This document shows positions 43,704 through 52,735 of a stretch of DNA of 64,000 bases, piece after piece (the first letter of the stretch is position 1; the number at the start of each line of letters is the position of its first letter). The notes below the pieces were generated by a model that was not told the DNA's origin, did not search any database, and worked only from the letters and a program-made list of their open reading frames with translations. Both the position numbers and the translations under genes were made by a program. The DNA is from Bacteroidaceae bacterium (GTDB lineage Bacteria > Bacteroidota > Bacteroidia > Bacteroidales > Bacteroidaceae): contig JAGCPD010000010.1 in assembly GCA_017645305.1 (NCBI GenBank), positions 266,052-330,051 of the forward strand. The letters are read 5' to 3'.

Positions 43704-46700
43704 ATGAAAAAGAGTCTGCTTCTGACACTAAGCCTTCTTCCCGCTCTAAGCGGAATGGCACAGATAGAGGATTATACCCTGCCTGACGGCAAGGTAGTTA
43801 AGATAGACCGTAGTGTCTTTCCTAACCTGAAGTACGAGGTTACGCCCAAGGCGCAGCCGGCTGACTATGTGGCCCGTCGCAAGGCACGCAAGGCAAAAAC
43901 GCAGTTGCCTCCGTATGTATATAACGGACAGGACAAGTACTTTCCTCCCATCTTTAATCAGGATGGCGGTTCCTGTGGCTCGGCAGCAGGTGTCGGCTAT
44001 CAGTTTACGCACGAGATGAATAGCTATCGTGATGCCGATGCTTCTCTGCCAGAGAACCAGTACCCTTCGCATTTTACATGGCTGATGGCATATCAGACCA
44101 GTACGACAGAGGGAATGGCAAAGGGCACCGGAATTCCCAACGTTCCCACATACGGGGGACGTACCTATAGCAGACTCTTTGGGTCACAGACACATGATGA
44201 CCCTGATTACGGTTGGATGCAGGGCTATGACAAGTGGTTCAGTGCCATGTGGAACCGGTCGGCATACGATTTCACTATGGCTCCTACCAATACCCCTGAG
44301 GGCCGGCAGGAACTCAAGGAATGGCTCTATAACCATTGTGGTGACGAGACCATGCACGGAGGCGGTGTAGCCGGTATAGGTGTGGCTGCTTACGGCACGT
44401 GGGTTGCTATTCCCAATACTCCTGCCAATAAGGCTGCCGGTGTGGTAGGCATGAAGTATGTAAAGGCATGGGGCGATACTTTCAACCATGCCCTTACCGT
44501 CTGCGGTTATGATGACCGTATTGAGTTTGACCTTGACGGTGACGGAATCGTGGGCGAAGTGGAAGAAGACGAGGTGGGAGCCTGGATTGTTGCCAACTCG
44601 TGGGGAGACGGATGGGAAAACAAGGGTTTTATATACTGTCCCTATAAATACAGTTATTCTGTAGGAAACGATACGTGGACGTGGACACCCGGTGCATTTG
44701 TCATCCGGCAGGACTATCGTCCACTGCGCACTATTAAGCTGCTGATGGATTACAGCCACCGTAGTGAGTTGCTGCTTTGTGCTGGTATTTCCGAGAACTT
44801 AAATGCTACGAAGCCGGAAAAGACCATTCCCTTTGAACACTTCCGCTATGCAGGCAATACGTTGGGTGCCGATCCTGCTCCCGAGGTTCCTATGCTGGGA
44901 CGGTGGGTTGACGGTATTCATTCGGAACCCATGGAGTTTGGTTACGACCTTACAGACCTTACTTTTACTGTTGATCGGACCAAGCCGCTGAAATACTTCT
45001 TTATTGTCAAGACCAAGTCGGGTGCCATAGGAACCGGTCATATTTATAATGCTTCTATTATTAATTATGAGGTAGAGAACGATGGCGTAGAGATTCCTTT
45101 TGAGCAGAAGGATGTTGAGATCAGGAACAAGGGGCGTGAAACGGTTATCAGCGTAGTGGTGCCTGGCGAGCAGCTTTATCCCCCCGTTAATCTCAGCTTG
45201 GAGGATGGGGTACTGGTTTGGTCGGCTCCGCAGGCTTCCAGTCTGACCCTTACTGGCTATCATGTCTATGAGGGTAATAGTCTTTTGGCTCAGATCTCTT
45301 CGGAACAGACTTATTTCACGCCTGCCGATGGCCTTGTCGGTCCATTTACCGTAAGGGCAGTATATCAGGCAGGACAGTATGGGCAGGAGTCGGCTGCATC
45401 CAATGCGGTGGTATTCGAGGCTCCTCAGCACGGGGCTAACAGTATAGCTTCGTTCAGCGAAGGCGGTCTTACTATTCCCAATGCCATTTCCGAGATGTTG
45501 GGAAAAGCTACTATCGAGTTCTGGATGCGCAGTACCAAGAATGTAAGTTACACCCACCAGGTAGGTCCGGGATGGGGCAAGTTCCTTTTCCATAACGATA
45601 ATAGCGGAACCCTCTCTGTAGGATGGGAGAGCAATAGTACTGACCGTCTGAATGCTTCCGGTGTCTTTTCTACCTTAAACAAATGGAATCATATTGCGAT
45701 TGTGATAGACGGCAGTGTGCTTACGCTATATGTTAATGGCCTCAGAAAGGGGCAGATTACCTCTAAGACATTCTCGGGTCTTACCGCTTTTGGCGACCTT
45801 CAGTTCGGTCATTCCAGCACAAACCAATGGTGGAACGGAGATTTGGATGAAATCCGTGTTTGGCGGACAGCCAGAACGCAGGCAGAGATAAGGAACAATA
45901 TGCGTGTTCCCATTGCCATACCTTCTTTGCAGCCTGACCTTCTTGTCTATTTGCCTATGGATACCATACAGGTGGATGGCAAGACGCTTTTGCGCGAATG
46001 GGTTAGCGGTAAGCATGCTTCCTTCCTTTCTATTGGAACGCATGAGGTTGGAGAGGACGACGGACCTTTCACAGGCACACAGCCTACCCCCACTCTAAGC
46101 ATTTCGGAAGAGGAGGCTACCCACTTGACAGGTATTCCCTTCCGCCTTACAGCGCAGACTTTGCTCAGTGCTGTGGCTTGGGAATGGAAGGTTGACGGCC
46201 AACAGACAACAGGCGACGGTCAACAGACAATGCTGCATGGCATGAGCCCAACCTTTACCTTTGCTCAGGCAGGGACATATAATATAAGTTGCACAGTAAC
46301 CTTCGCAGACAGTAGCACACTGACAGCTGAAAAGGAGATAACTGTCGTTGCTGGAGAAGCTCCGGTGGCTGCCTTTGATGTACTCAACGATACTTTGCCT
46401 GCCGGTGACCGTTTCAGCTTTATCAATCGCACGCAGGGAACGGGATGCACTTATCTGTGGAGTATGCCCGGAGCCGAAGTGGAGCAGTTGGGAGGCACTA
46501 ATGCAACGGCACTTTATCCAAAGACGGGAACGTTCCAGGTTACCCTTACGGCTACCAGTCCATACGGTTCCAGCAGCGTGACAAAGGAGGTAAACGTACG
46601 CGAGTCGGCTCCTAATGCCCGTTTTGATATCTCTGAGACCGCTATCATGCTGGGCGAGGGCATTCAACTTATTGATGAAAGCCGGTATAGCCCGCTCTCC

Positions 46701-48248
46701 TGGCAGTGGGAATTGAATAATGGATGCCGTGCCTTGACGGTTGACGGGCAGTCGCCTTACATCGTTCCTACTGCTCCAGGTGTCTATGATGTCAGTCTGC
46801 ACGTAACGAATCCGTTAGGTGACAATACGCTAATCCGTAACCGCTACCTTATTGTCAGCAATGATGACCCTGTTTCCTGCCTTAACTTCACAGGCACGGA
46901 GCGTTTACAGCTTCCTTGCCCGTTTACCGAGGAGCAGAAGACGCTTACCCTTGAGTGGTGGATGCGTCCGCAGCAGTATAAGGGCAGCGTAAGCATTACT
47001 TCTGAGGAGGGAGGACTCTCAACGTCTGTTGATAATTCCGGCGTTCTCGGAGTTACGCTGGGCACCAGGACGGCACAGTCGGTTGAGGGCTATATCATTA
47101 CAGGCCAATGGCACCACTATGCTGTGACTTACAATGCTGGTAGTGTTAAGTTCTTCCGTGACGGGTTGCTTATTAATACCTCTTCTACCAAGCTCGCTAC
47201 CCGTATGCCTGCCTTGGGAAGTATCACCATGGGGGCTGAGACGGATGGCTTCAAGGGACAGATAGACGAGGTCCGCCTGTGGGGGACTTGCCTTACTGCA
47301 GACAAGATAAAGGCTTATTGCAACCAGCATATCGGCGATATACAGGAGGCGCAGACTACCGATGGACTGTTGCTGTATTACGACTTCAACCAGAACGGAG
47401 GGGATGTCCAGGATCGTACCTCTAATGCTTGCAATGCACAGCGTATTGGCTTTGGTCCCGATGGTGATGCATGGAACTCTGCCTTGGGTGTCTTTACCCT
47501 CGATACAGAGGCCCTGATGCATGGCGATATTTCCGCAACGTACCTTACTAATTACAAGAATCCCTATCTTACAGCTTCGGGTACTGTAAACTCGAATAAC
47601 AGCAGCAGGTTCCTGCGTCTGGCCATGAAGACCACCAAGTCTAAGTGGCAGGATGCCAATGCTATCATAAGTGGCGGCATTACCACGGGAGCACATATTG
47701 ATACCTCGCATCACAATGACATCCAGTTCGAAACGCAGTGGAGCGGCTTTGCTACGCCTTTGCTCGATTATCGTCTCTGGCAGGCTGTGACACTTCCCGC
47801 AGGCAGGTATCAATTCAGTATCACGCCTGGTGATGTGGACGATATGCAGACCAGCCGGTTGGTGGCTTGCGAAGGGAAGACGATGGTGAGCGATGCAGAA
47901 TGTGAGCAGAAAGCCCTTGCCTGGAGCAAGCTTGCCGAAGGGACGATAAGTTTCTCGCTTGCCGAGGAGACGGAGGTTTCCCTAGGCATCATTGTCAATC
48001 TGACGGGCCAGTCCAGCTTTGGCATCAATGCCTTCAAACTCGAAGGGGTTACCATAGAACCTCTTACTCCCACAGAACCGGACGGTATCATGGAAGTGAA
48101 AAGCGAAGGAGTGAAAAAGGAAAAATCCGCTACTGCCATTTATGACCTGAGTGGACGCCTGGTTGGTAATGGAAAATGGAGAATGGAGAATGGGCAGTTA
48201 AAGCCTGGAATCTACATCATCGGTGGTGAAAAGGTGGTGATTAAGTGA
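43704..48248 (+). CDS. papain-like (C1A) secreted protein with LamG and PKD domains
   Basis: A 1514-residue surface protein. After a signal peptide (1-19), residues 75-330 are papain-like: FNQDGGSCGSAAG holds Cys91, with His262 in NHALTVCGYDD and Asn298 in ANSWGDGWENKG. If aligned on the CGS of papain the nucleophile position would be Ala94; if aligned on GSC it is Cys91, so activity is plausible but open. Two LamG-like domains lie at about 580-740 and 1050-1220, with PKD-like domains between them (780-1040). The tail (IYDLSGRLVG, GIYIIGGEKVVIK) is a type IX sorting signal, broken by a heptad tract. A second tract in the first PKD domain encodes a GQQT repeat. Confidence 0.85.
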   Translation: MKKSLLLTLSLLPALSGMAQIEDYTLPDGKVVKIDRSVFPNLKYEVTPKAQPADYVARRKARKAKTQLPPYVYNGQDKYFPPIFNQDGGSCGSAAGVGYQFTHEMNSYRDADASLPENQYPSHFTWLMAYQTSTTEGMAKGTGIPNVPTYGGRTYSRLFGSQTHDDPDYGWMQGYDKWFSAMWNRSAYDFTMAPTNTPEGRQELKEWLYNHCGDETMHGGGVAGIGVAAYGTWVAIPNTPANKAAGVVGMKYVKAWGDTFNHALTVCGYDDRIEFDLDGDGIVGEVEEDEVGAWIVANSWGDGWENKGFIYCPYKYSYSVGNDTWTWTPGAFVIRQDYRPLRTIKLLMDYSHRSELLLCAGISENLNATKPEKTIPFEHFRYAGNTLGADPAPEVPMLGRWVDGIHSEPMEFGYDLTDLTFTVDRTKPLKYFFIVKTKSGAIGTGHIYNASIINYEVENDGVEIPFEQKDVEIRNKGRETVISVVVPGEQLYPPVNLSLEDGVLVWSAPQASSLTLTGYHVYEGNSLLAQISSEQTYFTPADGLVGPFTVRAVYQAGQYGQESAASNAVVFEAPQHGANSIASFSEGGLTIPNAISEMLGKATIEFWMRSTKNVSYTHQVGPGWGKFLFHNDNSGTLSVGWESNSTDRLNASGVFSTLNKWNHIAIVIDGSVLTLYVNGLRKGQITSKTFSGLTAFGDLQFGHSSTNQWWNGDLDEIRVWRTARTQAEIRNNMRVPIAIPSLQPDLLVYLPMDTIQVDGKTLLREWVSGKHASFLSIGTHEVGEDDGPFTGTQPTPTLSISEEEATHLTGIPFRLTAQTLLSAVAWEWKVDGQQTTGDGQQTMLHGMSPTFTFAQAGTYNISCTVTFADSSTLTAEKEITVVAGEAPVAAFDVLNDTLPAGDRFSFINRTQGTGCTYLWSMPGAEVEQLGGTNATALYPKTGTFQVTLTATSPYGSSSVTKEVNVRESAPNARFDISETAIMLGEGIQLIDESRYSPLSWQWELNNGCRALTVDGQSPYIVPTAPGVYDVSLHVTNPLGDNTLIRNRYLIVSNDDPVSCLNFTGTERLQLPCPFTEEQKTLTLEWWMRPQQYKGSVSITSEEGGLSTSVDNSGVLGVTLGTRTAQSVEGYIITGQWHHYAVTYNAGSVKFFRDGLLINTSSTKLATRMPALGSITMGAETDGFKGQIDEVRLWGTCLTADKIKAYCNQHIGDIQEAQTTDGLLLYYDFNQNGGDVQDRTSNACNAQRIGFGPDGDAWNSALGVFTLDTEALMHGDISATYLTNYKNPYLTASGTVNSNNSSRFLRLAMKTTKSKWQDANAIISGGITTGAHIDTSHHNDIQFETQWSGFATPLLDYRLWQAVTLPAGRYQFSITPGDVDDMQTSRLVACEGKTMVSDAECEQKALAWSKLAEGTISFSLAEETEVSLGIIVNLTGQSSFGINAFKLEGVTIEPLTPTEPDGIMEVKSEGVKKEKSATAIYDLSGRLVGNGKWRMENGQLKPGIYIIGGEKVVIK
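46194..46235 (+). repeat. 21-nt duplication on a 7-nt grid in a PKD domain
   Basis: Two copies of a 21-nt unit (46194-46214 and 46215-46235), each built as GACGGYC, AACAGAC, AAYRSBC-like heptads. They encode DGQQTTGDGQQT, a seven-residue repeat. Confidence 0.85.
48092..48197 (+). repeat. 7-nt periodic tracts at the C-terminus of the papain-like protein
   Basis: One tract (48094-48120) has GTGAAAA, GCGAAGG, GTGAAAA-type units. A second (48168-48197) has AATGGAA, AATGGAG, AATGGAG, AATGGGC and splits the sorting tail with an insertion reading GKWRMENGQ. Confidence 0.75.
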
Positions 48249-48327
48249 GAGCAACGATAAACTCCCCTGGTTAACTCCATTTTATTCCTTCCGAAACTTT
48301 GTTAATCTTAAAAAGCACACGCAAGAA

Positions 48328-51300
48328 ATGAAACGCTTCACTTTGTCTTTCCTGATTCTCTGCCTTGCACTTGTGGCATGGGCAGAGCCTATCGGCAGGC
48401 AGGCTGCACGTTATACGGCACAGTCGTATATGCTTGCAAAAGGTAAAACAATAGACCGTCTTCCTGTTCCCCTTCCAAGGAGGGAGGTGCATCGTGGAAG
48501 CGTAAAGGACTCTCTCTCCACGGAAGGGGATTGGGATGAGGCTTTTTATGTTTTCAATGCCGGAAATGATGCCGGCTATGTCATTGTCTCTGGTGATGAC
48601 AGGGTGGAGCCTATCCTCGGTTATGTTGAGCAAGGCTCATTCGACCCGGAAAACATTCCTGATAATATGCGCTCCTGGTTGCAGGGCTATGCCGATGAAA
48701 TAAAGTACGTTATCGACAATGATATACAGCCAAATTCTCCTATTCTCAGAAAACGTAACAAAGTAAAAGGTACAAGGCACAGTGTGCCCGAGATACTTAC
48801 CAGCCGTTGGAACCAGGGCCTTCCCTATAACCTTACCATCTCTAAGTATTACAAGGAGGACGGCACTCTGGGCCGTCCTGCTGCAGGCTGTATAGCTACG
48901 GCCTGGGCTCAGGTGATAAACTTCCATAAGTTCCCCGAAAAAATCAAGGTAGAGATTCCTGCTTACACCAAGACATACACGCTGAGCGACGGCACAAAAA
49001 AGACCGTAACATTCCCTGCTGTGCCCCGTAATTCCGTTATTGATTGGGAGAATATGCGCGACACGTATAGTTGTAGCGAAGATCATGCACATACTGCGGC
49101 AGACACTGCTGTTGCCAACCTGATCCGATATTGCGGACAAGCCGTTAAGATGAGCTACGGAAAGACTTCTGGTGCAAACTGGAAAGCCCCTGATGTCATC
49201 AAATATTTCGGTTTCGATGACAGTGGCCACAGAGTCGGTCGTGATGAATGTAGCATTGACGAGTGGTTCGATTTGATTTACAATGAGGTGGCCGCAGGCT
49301 ATCCCGTTCCGTTCAGCGGTAGCAAGATCAGTGGCGGCCATGCTTTTGTAATTGACGGGTTCGACGGTGAGAACCTCTTCCACGTCAACTGGGGTTGGGG
49401 TGGAGGCAGCAACGGTTGGTTCCTCATCGGTGTTCTCAATTCCGGGGATAACAGCGGTATAGGTGCCGCCAGTGGGAGCGGAGGCTATGCCAGGGGGCAG
49501 GCTGCTGTGATAGGTCTTCGCCGCCCTGACAATGTAAAGGCAGATACTTACCTTTCCATCGATGATATTGCTGTCAGTGGTACATCTGTCAAGGCCACCT
49601 TTACCAACAACACAGGTGAGACTGGCAGCTACCATACTGCCATTGTAAAACAGGAGGATGATGGCAGCCTCTCTGTTGTCGGTACCAAACTGTCCATTTC
49701 GGGTATGACTAACGATGCTTACCAGACCAAGACTTTCCAAATCAAAGGCAAGCTGCCGGAAGGCACATACAGGCTCTCCCCGGCCAGTAAGACAACAAGG
49801 AGCGATGTCTGGCGTGCCAAGTATAATATGCGTGACCAGTACATAGAAGCTGTTGTAGATGCTGAGGGCGTGCCCGTTATGCGCATCGTGGATCCTGTTA
49901 TTGACATTGCTGTCGATACCGTTGTCTTCGCAGGCTTGCGCATTGTCAATCAGGAGCAGGAGTTAAAGGTGACCTTCCGTAACAATGGGGACGAGTTCTA
50001 CAGGGATGTTCATCTCTTTGCCAGCAAGACACAGAGTAAGGTCTATACAGAAAACCTTGCAAGGGTTGCTGTACGTAAGGGCGAGAAGGCAGAGTTCTCG
50101 TTCTATTTCACGCCTTCCGAGACAGGAACCTACAACCTGTGGTTCTGCACGGAAAAGGATGGCAGCGGACAGATAGGGCAGGGTACGATGGAGGTTGTTG
50201 AAGAGGCGGATGCAGTCAAGGCGAATCTTGCCGTCACCTACAGCGTCACCAATGGTGCCAACAACATAGCCTATGGCAAACGCCTTGTAGGTAAGGCTTC
50301 CATTAAGAACAATGCCAGGGAAGACTTCCACGGAAATATCAAGTTACAGATATGGAAGCAAAAGGTGGGCTCAAACTCTGCCACAAGCGGCTCAAGCAGT
50401 ATGTATTATGTTGATGTCCCTGCCGGCAGGACAGCCAGTGTGGATTTCAATTTCGAGAATCTCAGTGAGGGTTATTACTATCGCTTCAAGGCATTTTATG
50501 TCAATCAGGAAGGGAATTTGAGCGGAGGCGGCATCTGGGATTGGAAATGTGAGATGCAGGGCGGTGTGCTCACCTGGAAGGAGGATGGTACTGTTGCGGG
50601 AAAGGCTGCTACCGGTTCGGTGACAACACTCTCTACCGCCTGCGGTTCCTATGCTGATACCAGCATCAAGATTACGCGTATGACACCAAACAAGAATCCC
50701 AACACCATCTATGCCTTTGCCTCCGGTATGGATGTGCCGACCAAACTCGAAGCGTCCAATGTTGTGAGCGGAAAACATGCCGGTCGCATCAGTCTGGTAA
50801 GCGACCAGCCTTATTATGTTCCTGTAAGCTTTGATGCTGACAGTGCGTCCTTTACCTATCTCTTCCCGGAAACAGAGACGGGTATTGTCTGGCATGCATT
50901 TACAATGCCTTTTGGGGTTGATTCCGTCTTTGTGGATGATATCCCTGTGTCGTTAGACGATACCCTGAAGCATTTCTGGATTTACGAGTTTGCAGCCCAA
51001 AGCGATAATGGTGAGGTTATCTTTGCTCCTGCCACAGTGCTTCGTGCCGAGACTCCCTATATCATTGCGGGTGATTCTTGGATGGCAGGACGCTCTGTTA
51101 CCTTCCGTTCACTTGCCGTTCCCTTCTACAAGACGGGTTCTGGTAAGATGGTCGTCACATCCTCAGACTATCAGTTCCGTGGCAGCACATTAGTGTCAAA
51201 AGTCAAGGACTGCTATGTCCTGAATGCTGAGGGTACGGCTTTCGAGTATGTCACGACCAATATGACACTGCCGGCACTCTCTTCCTATTTTACCACAAAC

Positions 51301-51501
51301 TTGCCGGAGGACGTGCGCCCGTCCAGTATTATACTGCCTGTCATTGCAGAGTCAACGGACGGAATAAGGGACATTGAACATTCACCATTGAACATTCCGC
51401 ATTCTACCGGTGCTGTTTACAATCTCGCTGGCCAGCGGATTGGCAACTCACAATTGCCCAAAGGTCTGTATATTATAAACGGCAGAAAGATTATAAAGTA
51501 G
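48328..51501 (+). CDS. C10 (streptopain-like) cysteine peptidase with sorting tail
   Basis: A 1057-residue secreted peptidase. The signal peptide ends AWAEP; residues 25-140 are a C10 propeptide. The catalytic Cys188 lies in AAGCIATAWAQV and His338 in GGHAFVIDGF, followed by NWGWGGGSNGWF. Beta-sandwich domains fill residues 400-900. The tail (VYNLAGQRIGN, GLYIINGRKIIK) is a type IX secretion signal and is preceded by a heptad tract (51371-51405). It is the likely active protease of the trio of large secreted proteins here; C10 enzymes include streptopain and periodontain/PrtT relatives. The gene ends immediately before repeat array A. Confidence 0.92.
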   Translation: MKRFTLSFLILCLALVAWAEPIGRQAARYTAQSYMLAKGKTIDRLPVPLPRREVHRGSVKDSLSTEGDWDEAFYVFNAGNDAGYVIVSGDDRVEPILGYVEQGSFDPENIPDNMRSWLQGYADEIKYVIDNDIQPNSPILRKRNKVKGTRHSVPEILTSRWNQGLPYNLTISKYYKEDGTLGRPAAGCIATAWAQVINFHKFPEKIKVEIPAYTKTYTLSDGTKKTVTFPAVPRNSVIDWENMRDTYSCSEDHAHTAADTAVANLIRYCGQAVKMSYGKTSGANWKAPDVIKYFGFDDSGHRVGRDECSIDEWFDLIYNEVAAGYPVPFSGSKISGGHAFVIDGFDGENLFHVNWGWGGGSNGWFLIGVLNSGDNSGIGAASGSGGYARGQAAVIGLRRPDNVKADTYLSIDDIAVSGTSVKATFTNNTGETGSYHTAIVKQEDDGSLSVVGTKLSISGMTNDAYQTKTFQIKGKLPEGTYRLSPASKTTRSDVWRAKYNMRDQYIEAVVDAEGVPVMRIVDPVIDIAVDTVVFAGLRIVNQEQELKVTFRNNGDEFYRDVHLFASKTQSKVYTENLARVAVRKGEKAEFSFYFTPSETGTYNLWFCTEKDGSGQIGQGTMEVVEEADAVKANLAVTYSVTNGANNIAYGKRLVGKASIKNNAREDFHGNIKLQIWKQKVGSNSATSGSSSMYYVDVPAGRTASVDFNFENLSEGYYYRFKAFYVNQEGNLSGGGIWDWKCEMQGGVLTWKEDGTVAGKAATGSVTTLSTACGSYADTSIKITRMTPNKNPNTIYAFASGMDVPTKLEASNVVSGKHAGRISLVSDQPYYVPVSFDADSASFTYLFPETETGIVWHAFTMPFGVDSVFVDDIPVSLDDTLKHFWIYEFAAQSDNGEVIFAPATVLRAETPYIIAGDSWMAGRSVTFRSLAVPFYKTGSGKMVVTSSDYQFRGSTLVSKVKDCYVLNAEGTAFEYVTTNMTLPALSSYFTTNLPEDVRPSSIILPVIAESTDGIRDIEHSPLNIPHSTGAVYNLAGQRIGNSQLPKGLYIINGRKIIK
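51371..51405 (+). repeat. 7-nt periodic tract before the C10 sorting tail
   Basis: Units CATTGAA, CATTCAC, CATTGAA, CATTCCG, CATTCTA encode IEHSPLNIPHSTG, a seven-residue repeat between the last domain and the tail. Confidence 0.85.
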
Positions 51502-51509
51502 TAAGTGAA

Positions 51510-51776
51510 TATCCCTAACCCCTAACCCCTAACCGCTTTCGTATATCCTAGCTATATCCTAGCTATATCCTAGGTTAGACTCTAGACTTTAGACTTTAGA
51601 CTTTAGACTCTAGCGCCTAACGCCTAACGCCTAACGCCTAAAACGTTATCGCTAACCCCTAACCGTTAATTATTAATTGTTAATTATTAATTGTTCACCG
51701 GTTTTCGTTTTGGTTATCGTTATCGTTAGTCCCGCTAACCACTAACCCCTAACCGATTCTCGGTTCTCGTTAAACA
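51510..51776. repeat. heptad array A
   Basis: The 345-bp gap holds almost only tandem 7-mers: CCCTAAC x3, ACTTTAG/ACTCTAG x5, CGCCTAA x4, GTTAATT/ATTAATT x4 and CACTAAC/CCCTAAC, joined by short fixed words such as AAACGTTATCG and ACCGGTTTTCG. An 11-nt unit, CTATATCCTAG, is repeated near the start. No gene or CRISPR-like spacer is present. Confidence 0.9.
51542..51588 (+). repeat. 47-bp direct repeat, left copy
   Basis: Identical to 52572-52618, offset 1030 bp. The two copies bracket the MntA/HepT genes. Confidence 0.9.
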
Positions 51777-51820
51777 ATTAATTTTGTTTCCCTTTTTTTG
51801 CAAATTCAGGAAAAGTTCGT

Positions 51821-51828
51821 AAATTTGC
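51821..51828 (+). promoter_or_regulatory. -7 box for mntA-hepT
   Basis: TAAATTTG matches TAnnTTTG, 18 nt before the mntA ATG and downstream of array A. Confidence 0.6.
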
Positions 51829-51846
51829 CAACAAATCAATAAAACA

Positions 51847-52140
51847 ATGAAGAAAAGTTCCGTTCTCAAACGTTTACATTCACTGAAAGACCAGCTTAGT
51901 GCAGTTGGCGTAAGCCAGTTAGGTCTTTTTGGTTCTACTGTTCGTGGTGAGAACACTTTGAATAGCGACATTGATATTCTTATTGATTTTAATGCAGGTC
52001 AAGAGACCTATCCGAATTTCTTGATTGCTTGTCAGATATTGGAAGATAATTTCAAGCGCAAAAAACTCGACGTAGTAACACGCAAAGGGTTAAGTCCGTA
52101 TATTGGTCAGACCATTCTCAAGGAAGTGGAATATGTATAA
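51847..52140 (+). CDS. mntA: MntA-like nucleotidyltransferase antitoxin
   Basis: A 97-residue minimal nucleotidyltransferase. GLFGSTVRGE followed by SDIDILID gives the GSxxRG...SDxD active-site pattern of MNT domains. In characterised HepT/MntA pairs the antitoxin adds AMP to the toxin and so neutralises it. It overlaps hepT by 8 nt, the usual order in this pair. A plausible -7-like box was not identified in the repeat array upstream, although the segment just before (TAAATTTG at 51821-51828) matches TAnnTTTG. Confidence 0.9.
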   Translation: MKKSSVLKRLHSLKDQLSAVGVSQLGLFGSTVRGENTLNSDIDILIDFNAGQETYPNFLIACQILEDNFKRKKLDVVTRKGLSPYIGQTILKEVEYV

Positions 52141-52489
52141 GTCATATATCCCATATCTCCAGCACATATTCGATGAATGCCTTTATGTTTCTTCCGTCAT
52201 CACAGATGGGATGGACATAGACCAATTCTTAAGTGACGAGACGCTGAAACGCGCAGTCACCCGCAGTCTCTCTATTATTGGTGAGGCCACCAAAAAGATT
52301 CCAGCCGATGTGAAGTATGCGTGGCAAGGTATATCTTGGCGTCAGATGGCAGGTATGCGTGACCGTTTAGTACACGACTATATGGGTGTTAATTATCATA
52401 TTGTCTGGGATGTGGCTAAGAATATTATCCCAGTTCTTACAACCCAGATACAGGAAATAATAGACACTTACAAAGTTAATCAAAAGTAA
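52133..52489 (+). CDS. hepT: HepT-like toxin (DUF86)
   Basis: A 118-residue all-helical HEPN protein. The RNase motif R-x4-H-x-Y is present as RDRLVHDY, and the family's GMRDRLVH context is intact, so it should be an active toxin RNase restrained by AMP addition. The ATG at 52133 overlaps mntA; an upstream in-frame start at 52103 lies inside mntA and is unlikely. The pair stands alone between arrays A and B. Confidence 0.92.
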   Translation: MYKSYIPYLQHIFDECLYVSSVITDGMDIDQFLSDETLKRAVTRSLSIIGEATKKIPADVKYAWQGISWRQMAGMRDRLVHDYMGVNYHIVWDVAKNIIPVLTTQIQEIIDTYKVNQK

Positions 52490-52529
52490 TAAATAATAAG
52501 CTCAATGAGCCTATAGATTGCTTACATTT

Positions 52530-52735
52530 TTCACTTTTCACTCTTTCATTCTTTCATTGCTATATCGTTCCTATATCCTAGCTATATCCTAGCTATATCC
52601 TAGGTTAGACTCTAGACTCTAGACTTTAGACTTTAGACTTTAGACTCTAGAGTCTAGCGCCTAGCGCCTAACGCCTAAAACGTTACCGCTAACCACTAAT
52701 TATCCATTATCCATTGTCAATTTTCCATTGACTTT
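52530..52735. repeat. heptad array B
   Basis: Starts with TTTTCAC/TCTTTCAT units, then the CTATATCCTAG block, ACTCTAG/ACTTTAG x6, CGCCTAG/CGCCTAA x3, the fixed word AAACGTTACCG and ATTATCC/ATTGTCA units up to the end of the next gene. Confidence 0.9.
52572..52618 (+). repeat. 47-bp direct repeat, right copy
   Basis: Identical to 51542-51588. Confidence 0.9.

Noticed and set aside
44184..48139. Long minus-strand open frames opposite the papain-like gene.
   Set aside because: They have no promoters or domains and sit opposite continuous, domain-rich coding sequence.
51510..51540. Telomere-like CCCTAAC repeats.
   Set aside because: The unit is only one of many heptads in the array and drifts to others. 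Its position inside a chromosome-like gene context does not suggest an end.
51510..52735. CRISPR array.
   Set aside because: Units are 7 nt (11 nt in one block) and directly tandem, without spacers of constant length. No cas genes are present.
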